64,000 nt of DNA from Paratinospora sagittata (lineage: Eukaryota > Streptophyta > Magnoliopsida > Ranunculales > Menispermaceae), in contig CM069608.1 of the NCBI GenBank assembly GCA_035771175.1, positions 24,434,519 to 24,498,518 of the forward strand, written 5' to 3'. Both the position numbers and the translations under genes were made by a program. Below are positions 1-10,805 of this stretch, one piece after another. Numbering within the stretch: position 1 is the first letter of the stretch; the number at the start of each line of letters is the position of its first letter. Under the pieces are notes generated by a model. It worked only from the letters and a program-made list of their open reading frames with translations, ran no database searches and was not told the DNA's origin.

Positions 1-831
1 AAGTAGATGAATACGTATAGGAGATGATTGTATCTGAAAGTATAAACTCTCCAATTTCGGCGAGGGTTTATCAGCTAGATTTGAGAAGAAGAGAGAAAGA
101 AACAGGGCTATCATAAGGAACACCGGTATGGTGCTAGCCAAAGACCCTCTGATGCTTAAGCTAGAGCTTGTTCAAGACTACAACAGTAACAGTTGTAGAA
201 AGTTGTTCATACCTTATGAGGAGGGTTGTAGGTCTTATTTATAGAAGAGGTCCTTTGGTCGAAGTGGCTCGCTGCCCAGTAGGCATGGTGCCACGTGTCG
301 TCTCGTCGTTGGTTAAGATGAGCTCATCTATTATGAGTTGGTCGGATCAGATGATCCTCATCTTTCTGGTTCGTCTTGGAGAAGGATATTTTCCTAGTTT
401 GTCTCAGATAAGGAGATCTTCCTGGTTTGTCTCGTTCTATCTCTATATCAAAGTCCGTGTTTGGCACATACAGTTGTTTCAGATTCCTCGAGATATGGCA
501 TCCTAGGAAGGACTCCTTTATATTCTCTATCTCGTCTGGAATGATCAGCTCGACTAGAGGTCGAGCTGTCAGCAATGGACTGAATTGCAATATGCTTGGT
601 TAAGGCCAAGCTAACGTTACTATCGTATTTTTGGGATTTTCGTAAATGTCATCCCGCTAGGTTGGCTCCGACAGTTTTCCATGGTTGAGTCAAACCTGGT
701 TGGTCGAGCTGATCTGGCAGTCGCATCATTGCACGCGACTTTTACGTCGCCACCTCGACTCATCAATTTCTTCGCATGGCTTATGTTTTTATAACAAAAG
801 GTCAGCTCATATCCGAGCTGACCATCCAACA
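1..831 (-). mobile_element. Partial 3' LTR of Tat-lineage element W
   Basis: Read on the minus strand, this block starts TGTTGG at 831 and is preceded by a purine tract (the complement of 832-846, reading GGCTTGAGGGATAAA), the expected polypurine tract/3' LTR junction. The phrase CTCTGATGCTTAAG near 147-160 recurs in the LTR of element X near 33,902. Neighbouring 1350-3519 is the antisense gene typical of Tat-lineage elements, which supports the orientation. The far end lies beyond the window. The short ORFs here are not coding. Lineage rests on the neighbouring gene and on similarity to X. Confidence 0.65.
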
Positions 832-846
832 TTTATCCCTCAAGCC
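832..846 (-). promoter_or_regulatory. Polypurine tract of element W
   Basis: The minus-strand purine-rich tract lies directly before the TG of the LTR. It would prime plus-strand DNA synthesis. The equivalent site in X is at 21,498-21,513. Confidence 0.6.
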
Positions 847-879
847 TTCCAGCCCTAGTTGGGGTGAAAGGCTTACCTT

Positions 880-1147
880 CATCTTTGATTTTTCTTGAGA
901 TTCGTATTATGTTTGTTGTGTTTTATGTCGTATGATGTTCCTCGAGATTCATGTGAATCTCATGACTTTTTAATATTGTTGGTCGGCTCGAAACCGTTAG
1001 ATTTTCCTCGAGATCCGTATATCTTGAATTGTACTGCTAACAGTCACGTCGTTTTGTCTACTTAAGTTGGAGCCGTTGGATTCTCCTCTAGATCCACGCC
1101 ATTTTTCATCTAACGGCTCCAAATCGAGAAGGTCCCTTTCTATATAG
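880..1147 (+). promoter_or_regulatory. Candidate promoter of the antisense gene in W
   Basis: A TATATAG box at 1141-1147 lies about 200 bases before the ATG at 1350. Upstream are degenerate copies of TCCTCGAGATYC (near 886, 942, 1003 and 1083) and an inverted repeat whose arms (1067-1080 and 1108-1122) share GGAGCCGTTRGA. Element X has a TATATATA box at 21,609 in the matching place between LTR and antisense gene. Promoter function is inferred from position and motif only. Confidence 0.45.
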
Positions 1148-1349
1148 CGGTTCCCACTCATTTGACCTTTACCATTCCAAAGTTTCTCTCCCAGCTCGGA
1201 ATTTCACTAGCTCGGAATTTCACCAGCTCGTTCCTATTTTAGCCTAAACTTTCCAACACTTGAATCTTGTTCCCTGCTCGGTCTCTTTCCTGCTCAATAA
1301 TTTATTCTGCTCTTCTTCCTTTCTAATTAATTTAGTATTTATATCTTTC

Positions 1350-3519
1350 ATGGAAGGTTTCCTAGCTTACTTGGCGGATTCTCCACAAAGTGGAAATGAC
1401 GCCAATAAACCGCTTCGTGATAAGGTAGTGATTGCTCAGCCCTTAGAGGAGAGGGAGTCTGAGAGCGTCGAGATCCTTAGCCAAGGTGATGCCGCCCTCA
1501 ATCGCTGCTCTGCTTGGGATTGAGCTCACAGTGAGAGGGTCTCAGATGAGTCGAGCACGTCCTGTCGCCGAGCCGAGGAGGTCTCCTCGGATGATGAAGC
1601 GATCGAAGTTGAGTCCGAGTACGAAACTGAGTCGGATAAGGGTGTAGCTGAGGCAAGTCCTTCTTTTTCTGTTGATGAGTTCTCTTCCTCGGTCACTGAG
1701 GACCATCTTACTTATTTGAGGGCTCTACTCGACATTCCACCTTCTATCCATATGCGAGTTCCCAGGCGCAACAACAGACCGAGCTGCCCTAAGAAAGGTT
1801 GGGTAACCTTTTATACTAACTATTTTAAGTACGGGGCCACTCTTCCCCTACCCAAAGTCGTCTGTCGCCTTTTGGCCGATCTGAGTGTTGCCCCAGCTTA
1901 GCTCAGCCTCAATGTTTGGCGGGCCTTCCTCGACTTGAGGGTGTTGTGGAGGGAACATGGTTGGCCAGAATTTAGTTCGACGGAGTTCAAGCTCAGCTAC
2001 CAGCTCAAACGCCGCCCACATTACTCAGGTTGGCATTATGCCAGCACGTGGGCGAGCGGGGACAAACACCCTGCCTTGATCACTGAGAACCCAACTGCTA
2101 ACAATGGGTGGAAGGACACCTGGTTCCTTGTCTCAGGGGACTAGGCTCAGGAGGCTGGCGTGCCAACCAGGTTTAAATACCCAGGTACCTAGCCGACCTC
2201 TGTCCTTTTTTCTCTATTTCCTTGAGTTTCTCTGTTTAGCTCGGCCTAACTTCTGCTCTGCCTTGCAGTTCACTGGGATAGTCCTGGGAAGACAGTCGGG
2301 GCTGACCTCTCTAAGTTGGAGGAGGTTTATCTTACGAGCTATTGGGATTGCTTTTACGAGTGCATCTTGACCCCAACTTGTCTTTTTGCCGCAGGCCTCA
2401 TTCATAAACAAGAAATTTTCATTGGTAAGTGACACTTGTTAATTACGATGGATTTCTGGTCTTGTGTCGAGCTGACCTTTTATTGTGGATATGTTTGCAG
2501 GTTATCCGACCGAGCTCATGTCTAGCAAGAAGAAGAGCACTCAGGCCTTTAACCTCGAACGGATGCGAGCCTTCGAGCAAGCTCAGTCATCTGTTCGGAA
2601 GACGACCTCACCCATCGAGCAGGAGGCTTGGTCTCGGCGGGCTAACCCGGTTGGCAGTTCTTCTGTACTGCCTCTAGCTTCTCTAGTTGCTGTGACTCCG
2701 GACGAGGCTGCAGCTTGGCACAAGGGAAAAGCTCTAGTGCCCGACATCCCCCACCGCCGACCTAAAAAGAAGCTCCATGAAATGGCCCCCTGTTACTATG
2801 CTTGATGATCAAGATCTCGCAGTTCGGGGCTACCATATTAGACTTCCCCGGTCCGAGGTTGATCTGGGCAAGGACAACCACATCCGGGAAAACGATTCTT
2901 TGGCCTTTGTGAAATGTGTCGTGGCAAGATGCATTTTCTCAGTGTTACTTTGTAATTTTTCAATAAGCTTGGTATAACTCATGCATTTTTTCTTGTTTAG
3001 GCGGCCTATCAAATTTTCATGGCCATGAAGAAGACCGATGACCTGTCCGTCACTGCTGAAGCCGAGCAGAAAAAACTCAAGGAGAAGATGGACAAAAAGG
3101 TGGAGGAACTCGAAAACCAAATCGTGAAGACTTATTCTGAGTTATCTTTCACCATGTCAAGGCTGCAGAGGTCGACCTCGGAGAATGAGGTGGTGAAGGC
3201 GAAGGTTGTTTCCCTTGAGTCTGAGCTGGCCAGCTCGGCTCATTGTGTTGTTGAGGAGTTCAAGGCTTCTCAAAAATTTGATGATTTGAAGCATGAAGAG
3301 TACGAGATGGGTCGGATCCATATGAGGGTCGACTTTGGCCAGAAATTCTCGAATAAAGTTGACATGGCCGATTTTGACTACTTCGTGGCCGAGCAGCAGC
3401 AGGACGGGGCTGACGGGGCTGACGGAGCTGAAGAAGTAGCCGTTGATGAGGATGCGGTTGCTACCAAGCAAGAGGTGAGAGCTGATGGAGAAGGCCAAGG
3501 AGAGACCGAGGCCGAGTAG
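1350..3519 (+). pseudogene. Antisense extra ORF of a Tat-lineage retrotransposon (Transposase_28-like), multi-exon, decayed
   Basis: Begins at ATG 1350. One frame runs to about 2180 with in-frame stops at 1521, 1899 and 2142. It holds an acidic Ser/Glu-rich N-terminus, then a domain with GWVTFY, LADLSVAPA, NVWRAFL and WKDTWF motifs that resembles the 'putative gypsy type transposon' family (Pfam Transposase_28, PF04195). Coding then appears to jump over introns with GT...AG ends: about 2193-2264, 2425-2500 and one ending at 3000. The last exon (3001-3519) gives a Lys/Glu-rich coiled coil and an acidic tail, ending at TAG 3517. Extra ORFs opposite to gag are known in Tat-lineage elements; their function is unknown. 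The stop at 1899 sits where relatives commonly have Gln (APAQL), consistent with CAG to TAG. Intron bounds are my reading of splice sites. Confidence 0.65.
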
Positions 3520-3731
3520 CAGTGGAATGCTGATGGCGATGTCGTTGTTTTAGGCGCCTAGTCCTTTATGTTTTATTTTTATTTTCTTATAACTATGCTC
3601 GAATCTCAAGCTAAAATGCTTAATCAACTTTTGAATGAATTTTGTTCTTCCCCTGCTGTTCTTTCTTTTTCTACCTGACCTTGGTACTTAGAAAACTTAC
3701 CTTATGCACGTTTCCTTTGCCGAACCATTTT
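3520..3731 (+). other. 3' flank of the W antisense gene
   Basis: Non-coding, T-rich sequence after the stop codon; probably the 3' untranslated part of the antisense gene. W is cut off near 3,732, where LTR B begins. No gag or pol of W remains in the window. Confidence 0.4.
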
Positions 3732-4316
3732 TGCTAGACTTAGCTCGTCCCTAAATATATTGTGATAAAGTATATTTTTATGATCACAAACAAAATACTT
3801 TTCGGTGCTAAACGTGCGTGTATCAAGATTTCATCAAAGCACCTAAGGAAAGCAAAAAGCCAAGGAATGACTCGATCAAGGAACTCAAAGATCACATCCA
3901 ACTGCCAAGTTCGTTTCAATCAAATGGACTTCAACGATCACATCATGATTTCAAGATCACTTCACTCGAACGACTCGATCAAGCTTCAAGTCTACATTTC
4001 TCGATCAACGTTCAACTTATTCAACTCAACACAAAGCTCTTATTGAAGATCTCACAATGAAGAGTTGGATTTAACGGTCATGAGAAATAAGAAATACACA
4101 AAGTATTTAAGGTATATCTTTCTCTAATTGTTATTCCTCAAAATGTTCCTCAAAATGTTCTTCAAAATCATGCATAAATCATCTGCATGTTTTGATCATA
4201 TGTTTTACGGTATTTCAAATGATTTCATTTTATATATTTAATTTGAAATATACAGAGTTTTTATTCGCATTTATCGAATATTTAATTGCGAGTCAAAATT
4301 ATTTTTAAAGAGTCTT

Positions 4317-4920
4317 TCAGGACGCTAATGAAATAGTAGCGCTCTCCTGAACTTGATAAGTCAGGACGCTGATAACGTTTAAGGTTGAATTGAACTGATT
4401 TATCAGGATGCTTACTTGTATAATAGCGGCCTCCTTTATTAGTCATATTTTGAAGTTGTTAGGAAGCTGACTCAGCATCAGCTCACTGAAAGATGCCTTA
4501 AGTTCTTCAAAGAATGTATCTTTGAGGACGCTGATAGTTATAAGTTGAACAATCTATCAAGACGCTATCTGAATAGGAACGCCCTTACCTTTAGGAATCA
4601 ACTTAGTAACTTTCAGGACGCTGATTGTCCTTTAGCGTGCTTGTGTCTTTGTAGAAAATGTTTTTAACTGGTAGGACGCTTACATAGTTGTAGCGCCCAC
4701 ATGTTTCGTTTTATATTTTAAACTGGCAGGACGCTTACTCGGATAGTAGCACTCTCATGTACTTAACTGTTTTAAAACATAGCAGGACGCTAAATGTGCA
4801 TTAGTGCCCTCAAGGTTAAGTCGTTCAAATATCAAAGAAAGTCAAGACAATGACAAACTTGTAGCGCCCTCACTTAATTATTCAGCAGGACGCTTATATG
4901 TAATTAGCGCCCTCAAGGAA
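4317..4920 (+). repeat. Array of GGACGCT/AGCGCCC inverted pairs in U3 of LTR B
   Basis: About 12 units spaced 45-60 bases apart. A typical unit is AGGACGCT, a spacer of about 10-15 bases, then TAGCGCCCTC. Clear examples start near 4318, 4556, 4614, 4671, 4727, 4782 and 4885. The two halves pair imperfectly with each other. The array lies before the TATA box, so it is probably upstream promoter DNA. Equivalent arrays occur in the A-type LTRs and in the minus-strand B copy. Confidence 0.8.
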
Positions 4921-5249
4921 CAAAACGACAAAGTTGATATTATGCGTTAGGACACAGATTACGGAATCATGACTCTAATTGAACAACTGTCATTTTTCGA
5001 ACAAGTACACTATATAAGTTTACTTTTTTAGAACAGACCTTTGCGCAGAGTCCTTTTCAAACCTATCAGAGATCGTCTCTGATACATGGAATAAGTTTTT
5101 CTAAAACTTTCTTTTTTCATGAAATCTGAAAAGAACCAGAATGTTAGTGAAAATTGCAGTTTCCATTTTCGTATGACATTCTAGCCGTTGTGTGTAAACG
5201 TTCATATTATTTAAACTTCAAATGTCTAACGGCTATGTCCCACTAAGTC

Positions 5250-5257
5250 TATAAATA
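5250..5257 (+). promoter_or_regulatory. TATA box of LTR B
   Basis: TATAAATA, about 1.5 kb into the LTR. The same box is kept in the inverted copy at 52,056-52,063. It separates the upstream GGACGCT array from the downstream hairpin array. Confidence 0.6.
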
Positions 5258-6001
5258 CTAGCACTTAGGATCAAACAACTTGCCAATCTGTTTGTATTGT
5301 GCCAATACTTTTTGAAAGTTAGTCTATGTCAAAATGATTTTCATTATTTAAACTTTCAAAGTATTTTTCACTGATACCTTACATATTCAAATGATTTTCA
5401 TACTGAGCTTATTTTCGTTCTATCTTTGAAAATCTATTTGATCTGTTATCAACTCAAATTCTCGGCACTGATTCATATTTGGTATCATTCTTGCTGGAGA
5501 TAGAATTTGAGAAATAGTTCAAGATATACAGTTGTACTTGATTTCATATCTTAAGTATTGTATTGAACTATATCAGTAGTTGCGTTAACTACTGATCACT
5601 GAACCAGAAGTTGCCATACTTATACTTTATATCTATTTTGAAAATTGTTCGTGTCTTTGATTTACACCAGTCCTTTGTTTTATACGTCAATGTTTATTTG
5701 GTATATTTTATTTTCAAAGAAGCATTGATCTTCATATCATATCATTCATGCTTTTCGAAACTGCACTTGAGGAATACCGAACATTAAAAGGTAAAGGACT
5801 AAAGGTGTATTTCAACTTAGCATTACGTATTCATATTTCATATCTTTGTAATGCTATGTACTGAGCCTAATTGTAAAGTATTATACTACGTTAGAACCAA
5901 CCAACATCTTAGTGTTGTAATGCAGGTGTGTTTTTGGACTGAAACAACCAGGACAAGTGAATGAAGTTCACTTAATGATTTCAGGATTGAAATCATGTAA
6001 G

Positions 6002-6490
6002 ATTATCTCTGAACCTGTAAAAGAGAATCGGTTCATCCTCATCCCGTAAAAGGATAGGTGTGTCTTTAATCTGAAAAAGAATAGGTTATCTCTTAACCTG
6101 TAAAAGAGAAAAAAGTTTATCCTCACTTGCAAGTAGGAAAACGGTTCATCCTAATCCCGTAAAAGGATAGATGCGTCCTTAACCTGTAAAAGGATAGGTG
6201 CGTCCTTAACCTGTAAAAGGACAGGTTTTCTCTCAACTTGTAAAGAGAAACGGTTGTTCCTTATCCCGTAAATGGTTCACGGTTGTTCCTTATCTCGTAA
6301 AAGGTTCACGGTTCTTCCTTATCCCGTAAAAGGAAAACGGTACTTCCTCATCCCGTAAAAGGAACGTGGGTTTTTTCTCATCCCAAAAAAAGAAAATACA
6401 GTCCATCCTTAGCCCATAAAAAGATAGGTTTGCCTTTAACCTGTAAAAGGGCAGTTGTAACGGTTTGGTTTTCACCCGTAAGAGAATCAG
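6002..6490 (+). repeat. Tandem hairpin array with conserved loop and covarying stems (R/U5 of LTR B)
   Basis: About 17 units of 25-35 bases. Each is a pyrimidine arm, a loop close to ANCCCGTAA, then a complementary purine arm. Stems differ but stay paired: TCTCT/AGAGA near 6006, ATCCT/AGGAT near 6035, GTCCTT/AAGGAC near 6202, TTCCTT/AAGGAA near 6313. The array lies about 750 bases after the TATA box, so it should be in the transcript. The minus-strand copy is at about 50,925-51,310. Confidence 0.8.
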
Positions 6491-7239
6491 TTAGTTGATT
6501 GAGAAAATCCTAATTTGGAGATTAGGTAGTGGCCGTAGGCTCGGCCGAACCACTATAAATCTGTGTGTCTCACGTTTCCAATTTAGTTTGTGTTCTATTT
6601 GCATCCAATTCCAATACACTCATGTAAATCACTAGGTTATTGGAAGATATTTTTAAAATTGACCATTGCACCCAATTTACCCCCTCTTGGGTGGGCCAAC
6701 ACATGAAACTATTATCAAGATAATATAAGATGAAAACACAAGTATGGTTTCACACAATAGAGAAAATGGTTTTGATAATATATTAAAACCAACAATAAAA
6801 ATTGTTTCTACTCAATACACAAACATTGGAATCGAAAAAGAAAAGTTACCAACTTAGGTAAGGTGAAGTTCGTCGATTCTCCAAAGTGTATGTGGTTGAG
6901 AGATTTCTCCTCCAAGGATAATCAAGATCAACAACTATGTGATGAAAGACACTTAGGAACACCTTGATCAAACACTCTAGAACTCCTTTCTAGTTTCTCA
7001 AAGATTTTGAAATGGTTAGGAGAACTCTTCAAAAGGTTGAATCAAGAACACAAATGTAGTGAACTTTTGCTTTGAAAGAAGGATTAAATGACTCAAGAAC
7101 TTGTTTTGAACGAGTATAAATGATGTAGAAAAAATCTCACAAGTTCTCTGGATTTTGCAAAAGTTGCTCTTCAAATTAGCAAGTGTGATATTTATAAACA
7201 AAAACCACACCGAGGCACAAGAACCTGTTCCTTAACACA

Positions 7240-7575
7240 AGAGCGCGTTTCTGGTTCAAAATTTGAAAAATTTCAGATTTTCCTCCATCTTAGGAGCGCG
7301 TTCCTCAATATGTTCGTTGGGCATAGAAATGGGTTCCTTCAACAAGAACCACCGATTCTTAAATTTTTCCTATTTTACCCTTGGCAACAGAAGCGTGTTC
7401 TTCCTTTAAGGAACGCGTTCCTTATCCCTGATCAGAAAAAAATTGAGTCTTGGGAAATGCCACAGGAGCACGTTGCTTTTACAAAGAGCGCGTTCCTTAA
7501 ACCCCGACAAAAAATCATTGAGTCTCGGGAAAAAGCTCATGAGCGTGTTTCTTACTTTAGGAGCTCGTTCCTTTA
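7240..7575. repeat. Repeats of GAGCGCGTTCCTT, including a 16-bp palindrome
   Basis: About eight degenerate copies of (A/G)AGCGCGTTCCTT occur near 7241, 7293, 7391, 7408, 7467, 7484, 7540 and 7559. The copy at 7408-7423 is a perfect palindrome, AAGGAACGCGTTCCTT. Copies come in close pairs within two tandem units of about 75 bases. They are upstream of the minus-strand TATA box, so in U3 of LTR E. Confidence 0.7.
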
Positions 7576-8120
7576 CTGCTAAGTGAAAGAAACTCAATTT
7601 TTTTTTATCATTTTAGGTTTAGGACATTATCAAAAACATAGACTAACATTTTAAAAACATTTTAAAACAATTTTGACACGATTAAGGTATAATTAACACA
7701 GTTAAAACATGAGTAATTCAATCGATTAAACCAATGATAAAAGCAATTAGTATAATACATGTGAAACGGTAAAACCAACATGCAAAGTTGACAAGATGAA
7801 TGTATGTTAAACATTGATCAATATATGTGTGATAAATAATTATGACGAAGTACTAGCATAATTATCAAACTAAAATATGTGCATGCATGGTAATAAAAAG
7901 CTATATGAATGATTTTATAAAGATGCAAATCATGTGTGGTTACAAGAAAAAGTTAGTCTACAACACTAAGATTCTAATAAAGTAATACAACCATGAAGCT
8001 CTTGAATCTTCTTGAGGTGTCGTTCTTTCCACATGCTTTGACAATGCAGTTGAGTCCATTAAATATATCAAGTTAGCACTGAAACAACTACGTCAAAGAG
8101 ATTAGATAACACATGTATGT

Positions 8121-10773
8121 TGTAACGCCCGTACCTTAGGATGACGTCATTTTGACCCGTAGAGTACCCGTATATGTATATGTATGCGTATGCATACTTG
8201 ATGCTTGACGCGCGTAGGTTCGAGTGTCTTGACATGCTTTTATGTCGTTTAGAGTGCGCGTAAAGTTTTGGAACCATAGGAGACCATTTTGGCATCGAAA
8301 CATGGAAAAATGAGTTTTGGAACCATGAAGCTCGCTCCATGTGAAGACGAGCTCGCTCCATGGGCTTGTAAGTGGCTTGTTGGAGAAGCTTCACATAAGT
8401 AACTTGTTGAACAAGTCATCATCTTGACTTGTGACTTATTGAAAAGACCACATTAAACGTCCTCATTTAATGCACATTTTGATATATGGGAAGGTTGTAC
8501 TTCAACACATGGTAAATATGACAATTATATTGGAATATGTTGTGTATATGTGTTGATTATATAATAATTAATTATGGGTGGTCAAATGGACCTGGGAATA
8601 TTAGAAATGAGTCAAGAACGATTTTTTACATAGAAAACAATTGGTCATACTCAAAATTTCGATGAGTATTGAGCGCGTAGTGGCAAAACGAAGTTTAAGT
8701 GCTCTTGGTGAAGGAGTAGCGCATTCCTAGGCGGGATGAGCGCGCTAATCCGTTTTCTAGGCACAGTTTTGGGTGAAAATGGTCATTTTCAGTGCTTTAA
8801 AAGGGGGAAAGGTTGCTACTTTTCCCATATGAGCTAAGAACGAATTGGAGAAGGAAGAAGGGAGGAAAACTAGGGTTTCCAAGGAAAATCTTTACCATCT
8901 ACACCCTAAGGTAAGCTTTCTAATGGTGTAATTTTCTCCATGGGTCACGGTTTTGGGTGTTCCCTAACCTTGGGTTGACTGATTTTTACTCTTTTGAGCT
9001 TCTTTATGATAGAAACAACTTTCTATGACCTAGATCTACACTCCATGAGCATTTTTCAAGCATTTCACCATGTTTTTAGTGGTGCATGGAGTTAGGGTTT
9101 CGTGTGAAACTCTAAAGGACGAGTTGTAAGCTAGGGATTTGGAACCCAATGACACCATTTTCCCCAATTTCTAGCAAAAAATTAGAGGGGTTATGTATAA
9201 AGGCCCTAAACCCTAGAAAATGAACTAAGGGTTTTCCTTTGGACTTGCATGCCAACTATGTTGAATAAATGACTAATTGTAGTTGATTGATGGGGGAATT
9301 CAGTAAAAATACCCATTGGAAACCCTAGGTGTAGTGCAATTTTGGCCCAGGCCATGTGATTTGGGAAATTGCAATGAATTTGGGAATTTACCCAAATTTG
9401 GGGATTTTGACGTAGTTGATGTCAATTGATGAAATTGACATGAAATTAGTCTAATTAACCCTATTTATGATTGAATGCCTTGTAGTATAGTGGTTGGATC
9501 AACCTATTGCATTCAATTGGGTTAAATGTGGGTTGATTTAGTATTAAATGGTTGAATTGAGCAATATGAAATTGACTCATGGGTTTGATTATTTTAGAAT
9601 CTTAATTAACTTTTGACTTGGGTTTAAACACGGTTGGTTAGCACACTTTGGACTGATTTTCAGTATTGTGTAAACCATGTCATTTGTAGGGATTTGTGAA
9701 TGATCTAAGTAACCCAATTAAGCCAATTGGGGATTGAGGTGCATTGAGGTGATTGTGGCATTCTAGTGCTTCCTTGTGGTTGGAAATTGAATTGGCTAGG
9801 TCTAGCCAATCGAGTTGTGAGTGTCCCTTTACAATTGGTTTCTATATGTGGCATTGTATTACATAAATTGATTTGAATTGATATATATAAGTGTTATGCA
9901 TGTTTTAATGTTCCATGAAATAAATTTGAGCATAGTGTATAGGGTTAGCAATTTGGTTAGGTCTCCTACATGTGATTTTCCTTGGGAAGTCTCGTAAGTC
10001 TAGAGGTCATCCCCAGTTGTGGACCTGGCAGAGGGTTTTATGGTTTGTGTATAGGTAGGATAGCTTAGGTTGATCCTACGGGCTTCACAACCCTAGAAAT
10101 CTTACTAGAATACTAGTATTGTTTGGTCAGATCGGGCGCCGTGTGTCACGCACCAGGCCTTTGATCGCCCTTGCTCAGGAGGTGTTAGGATTGCATTGCC
10201 ATGTTTAGAAAATGATATGCATTATCTTGGTTATGACATGATGCATTATGTTGGCATGTATGTAATCTTGTTGCATCCCCATGTTATTTCAAATGCTTTT
10301 ATGTTCTTGCCATGTTTTATATAAATGTATGTATATTGCCACTTGTAGACGACATTCACTAAGCATGTTGTAGCTCACTCCTCATCCTTATCATTTCAGG
10401 TTCGGATATGAAAGGGAAAGGGGAGGCTTGACTGCGGAGCACTCCCTTGGTATTTTGTTGATGTAGGTTTTGTACCCTTTTGTATTTTGATATTATGTGC
10501 ACGATAACACCTAATATATGTATATTTAACAGATAGATGTGATGTTGATGGTTTTGTATTAATTGAGGACTTATGAAATTTTATACTTGGTATTTTTGGA
10601 GATGTAATATTTTTATTTATTGTTAATGACTTTGTTTAGATGGATGCATTTATTGGATTGCATTTTATTGGGATTTGTTTTATATTAGACTGACAGGACA
10701 CTGGGTGTATCGATAGAGGATATATCCGAGAGTTCCGTGCCGGTCATGATGTCACAAATAGTGGGTAGTGACA
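8121..10773 (+). mobile_element. Solo LTR Y1 (Tekay/Del-like), 2653 bp, TSD TATGT
   Basis: Starts TGTAACGCCC at 8121 and ends GTGACA at 10,773. It is flanked by perfect 5-bp duplications TATGT at 8116-8120 and 10,774-10,778. Its sequence matches the LTR at 18,014-20,846 (inverted) and the truncated LTR at 43,622-45,999, the first of which adjoins a Tekay-like gag. A solo LTR with an intact duplication indicates LTR-LTR recombination that removed the internal region. No coding sequence lies inside. Confidence 0.88.
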
Positions 10774-10805
10774 TATGTTGTTTGCAATCATCAAAACAAA
10801 ACTGG

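Larger units (their letters stand above)
3732..6701 (+). mobile_element. SIRE-like copia LTR, family B, plus strand (solo or orphan)
   Basis: The right end is clear: GGGTGGGCCAACA, ending at 6701. The left end is approximate, because the outer part of the other copy (50,703-53,240 on the minus strand) lies outside the window. The two copies match over almost their whole length in inverted orientation. No primer binding site follows 6701, so this is a solo or 3' LTR remnant; no target duplication was found. A TATAAATA box lies at 5250. The LTR holds two repeat arrays, listed separately. No protein is encoded. Confidence 0.75.
6702..10805 (-). mobile_element. Copia-type LTR E, minus strand, split by solo LTR Y1
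   Basis: The halves are 6702-8120 and 10,774 to about 10,805. The complement of 7188-7200 gives a TATA-like TTTATAAATATCAC. The complement of 10,774-10,800 reads TGATGATTGCAAACAACA, typical of the start of SIRE-like LTRs. Joining across the inserted solo LTR restores continuous sequence with one TATGT. The boundaries at 6702 and 10,805 are approximate. The plus-strand ORF at 7310-7582 is repeat-derived and not a gene. Confidence 0.5.

Noticed and set aside
6002..6490. Regularly spaced repeats resembling a CRISPR array
   Set aside because: Units are degenerate hairpins within a plant LTR, with no constant repeat or unique spacers, and no cas genes are expected in a plant genome.
8121..10773. 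Genes within the 2.65-kb block
   Set aside because: Clean solo LTR with target duplications and no frame above background.
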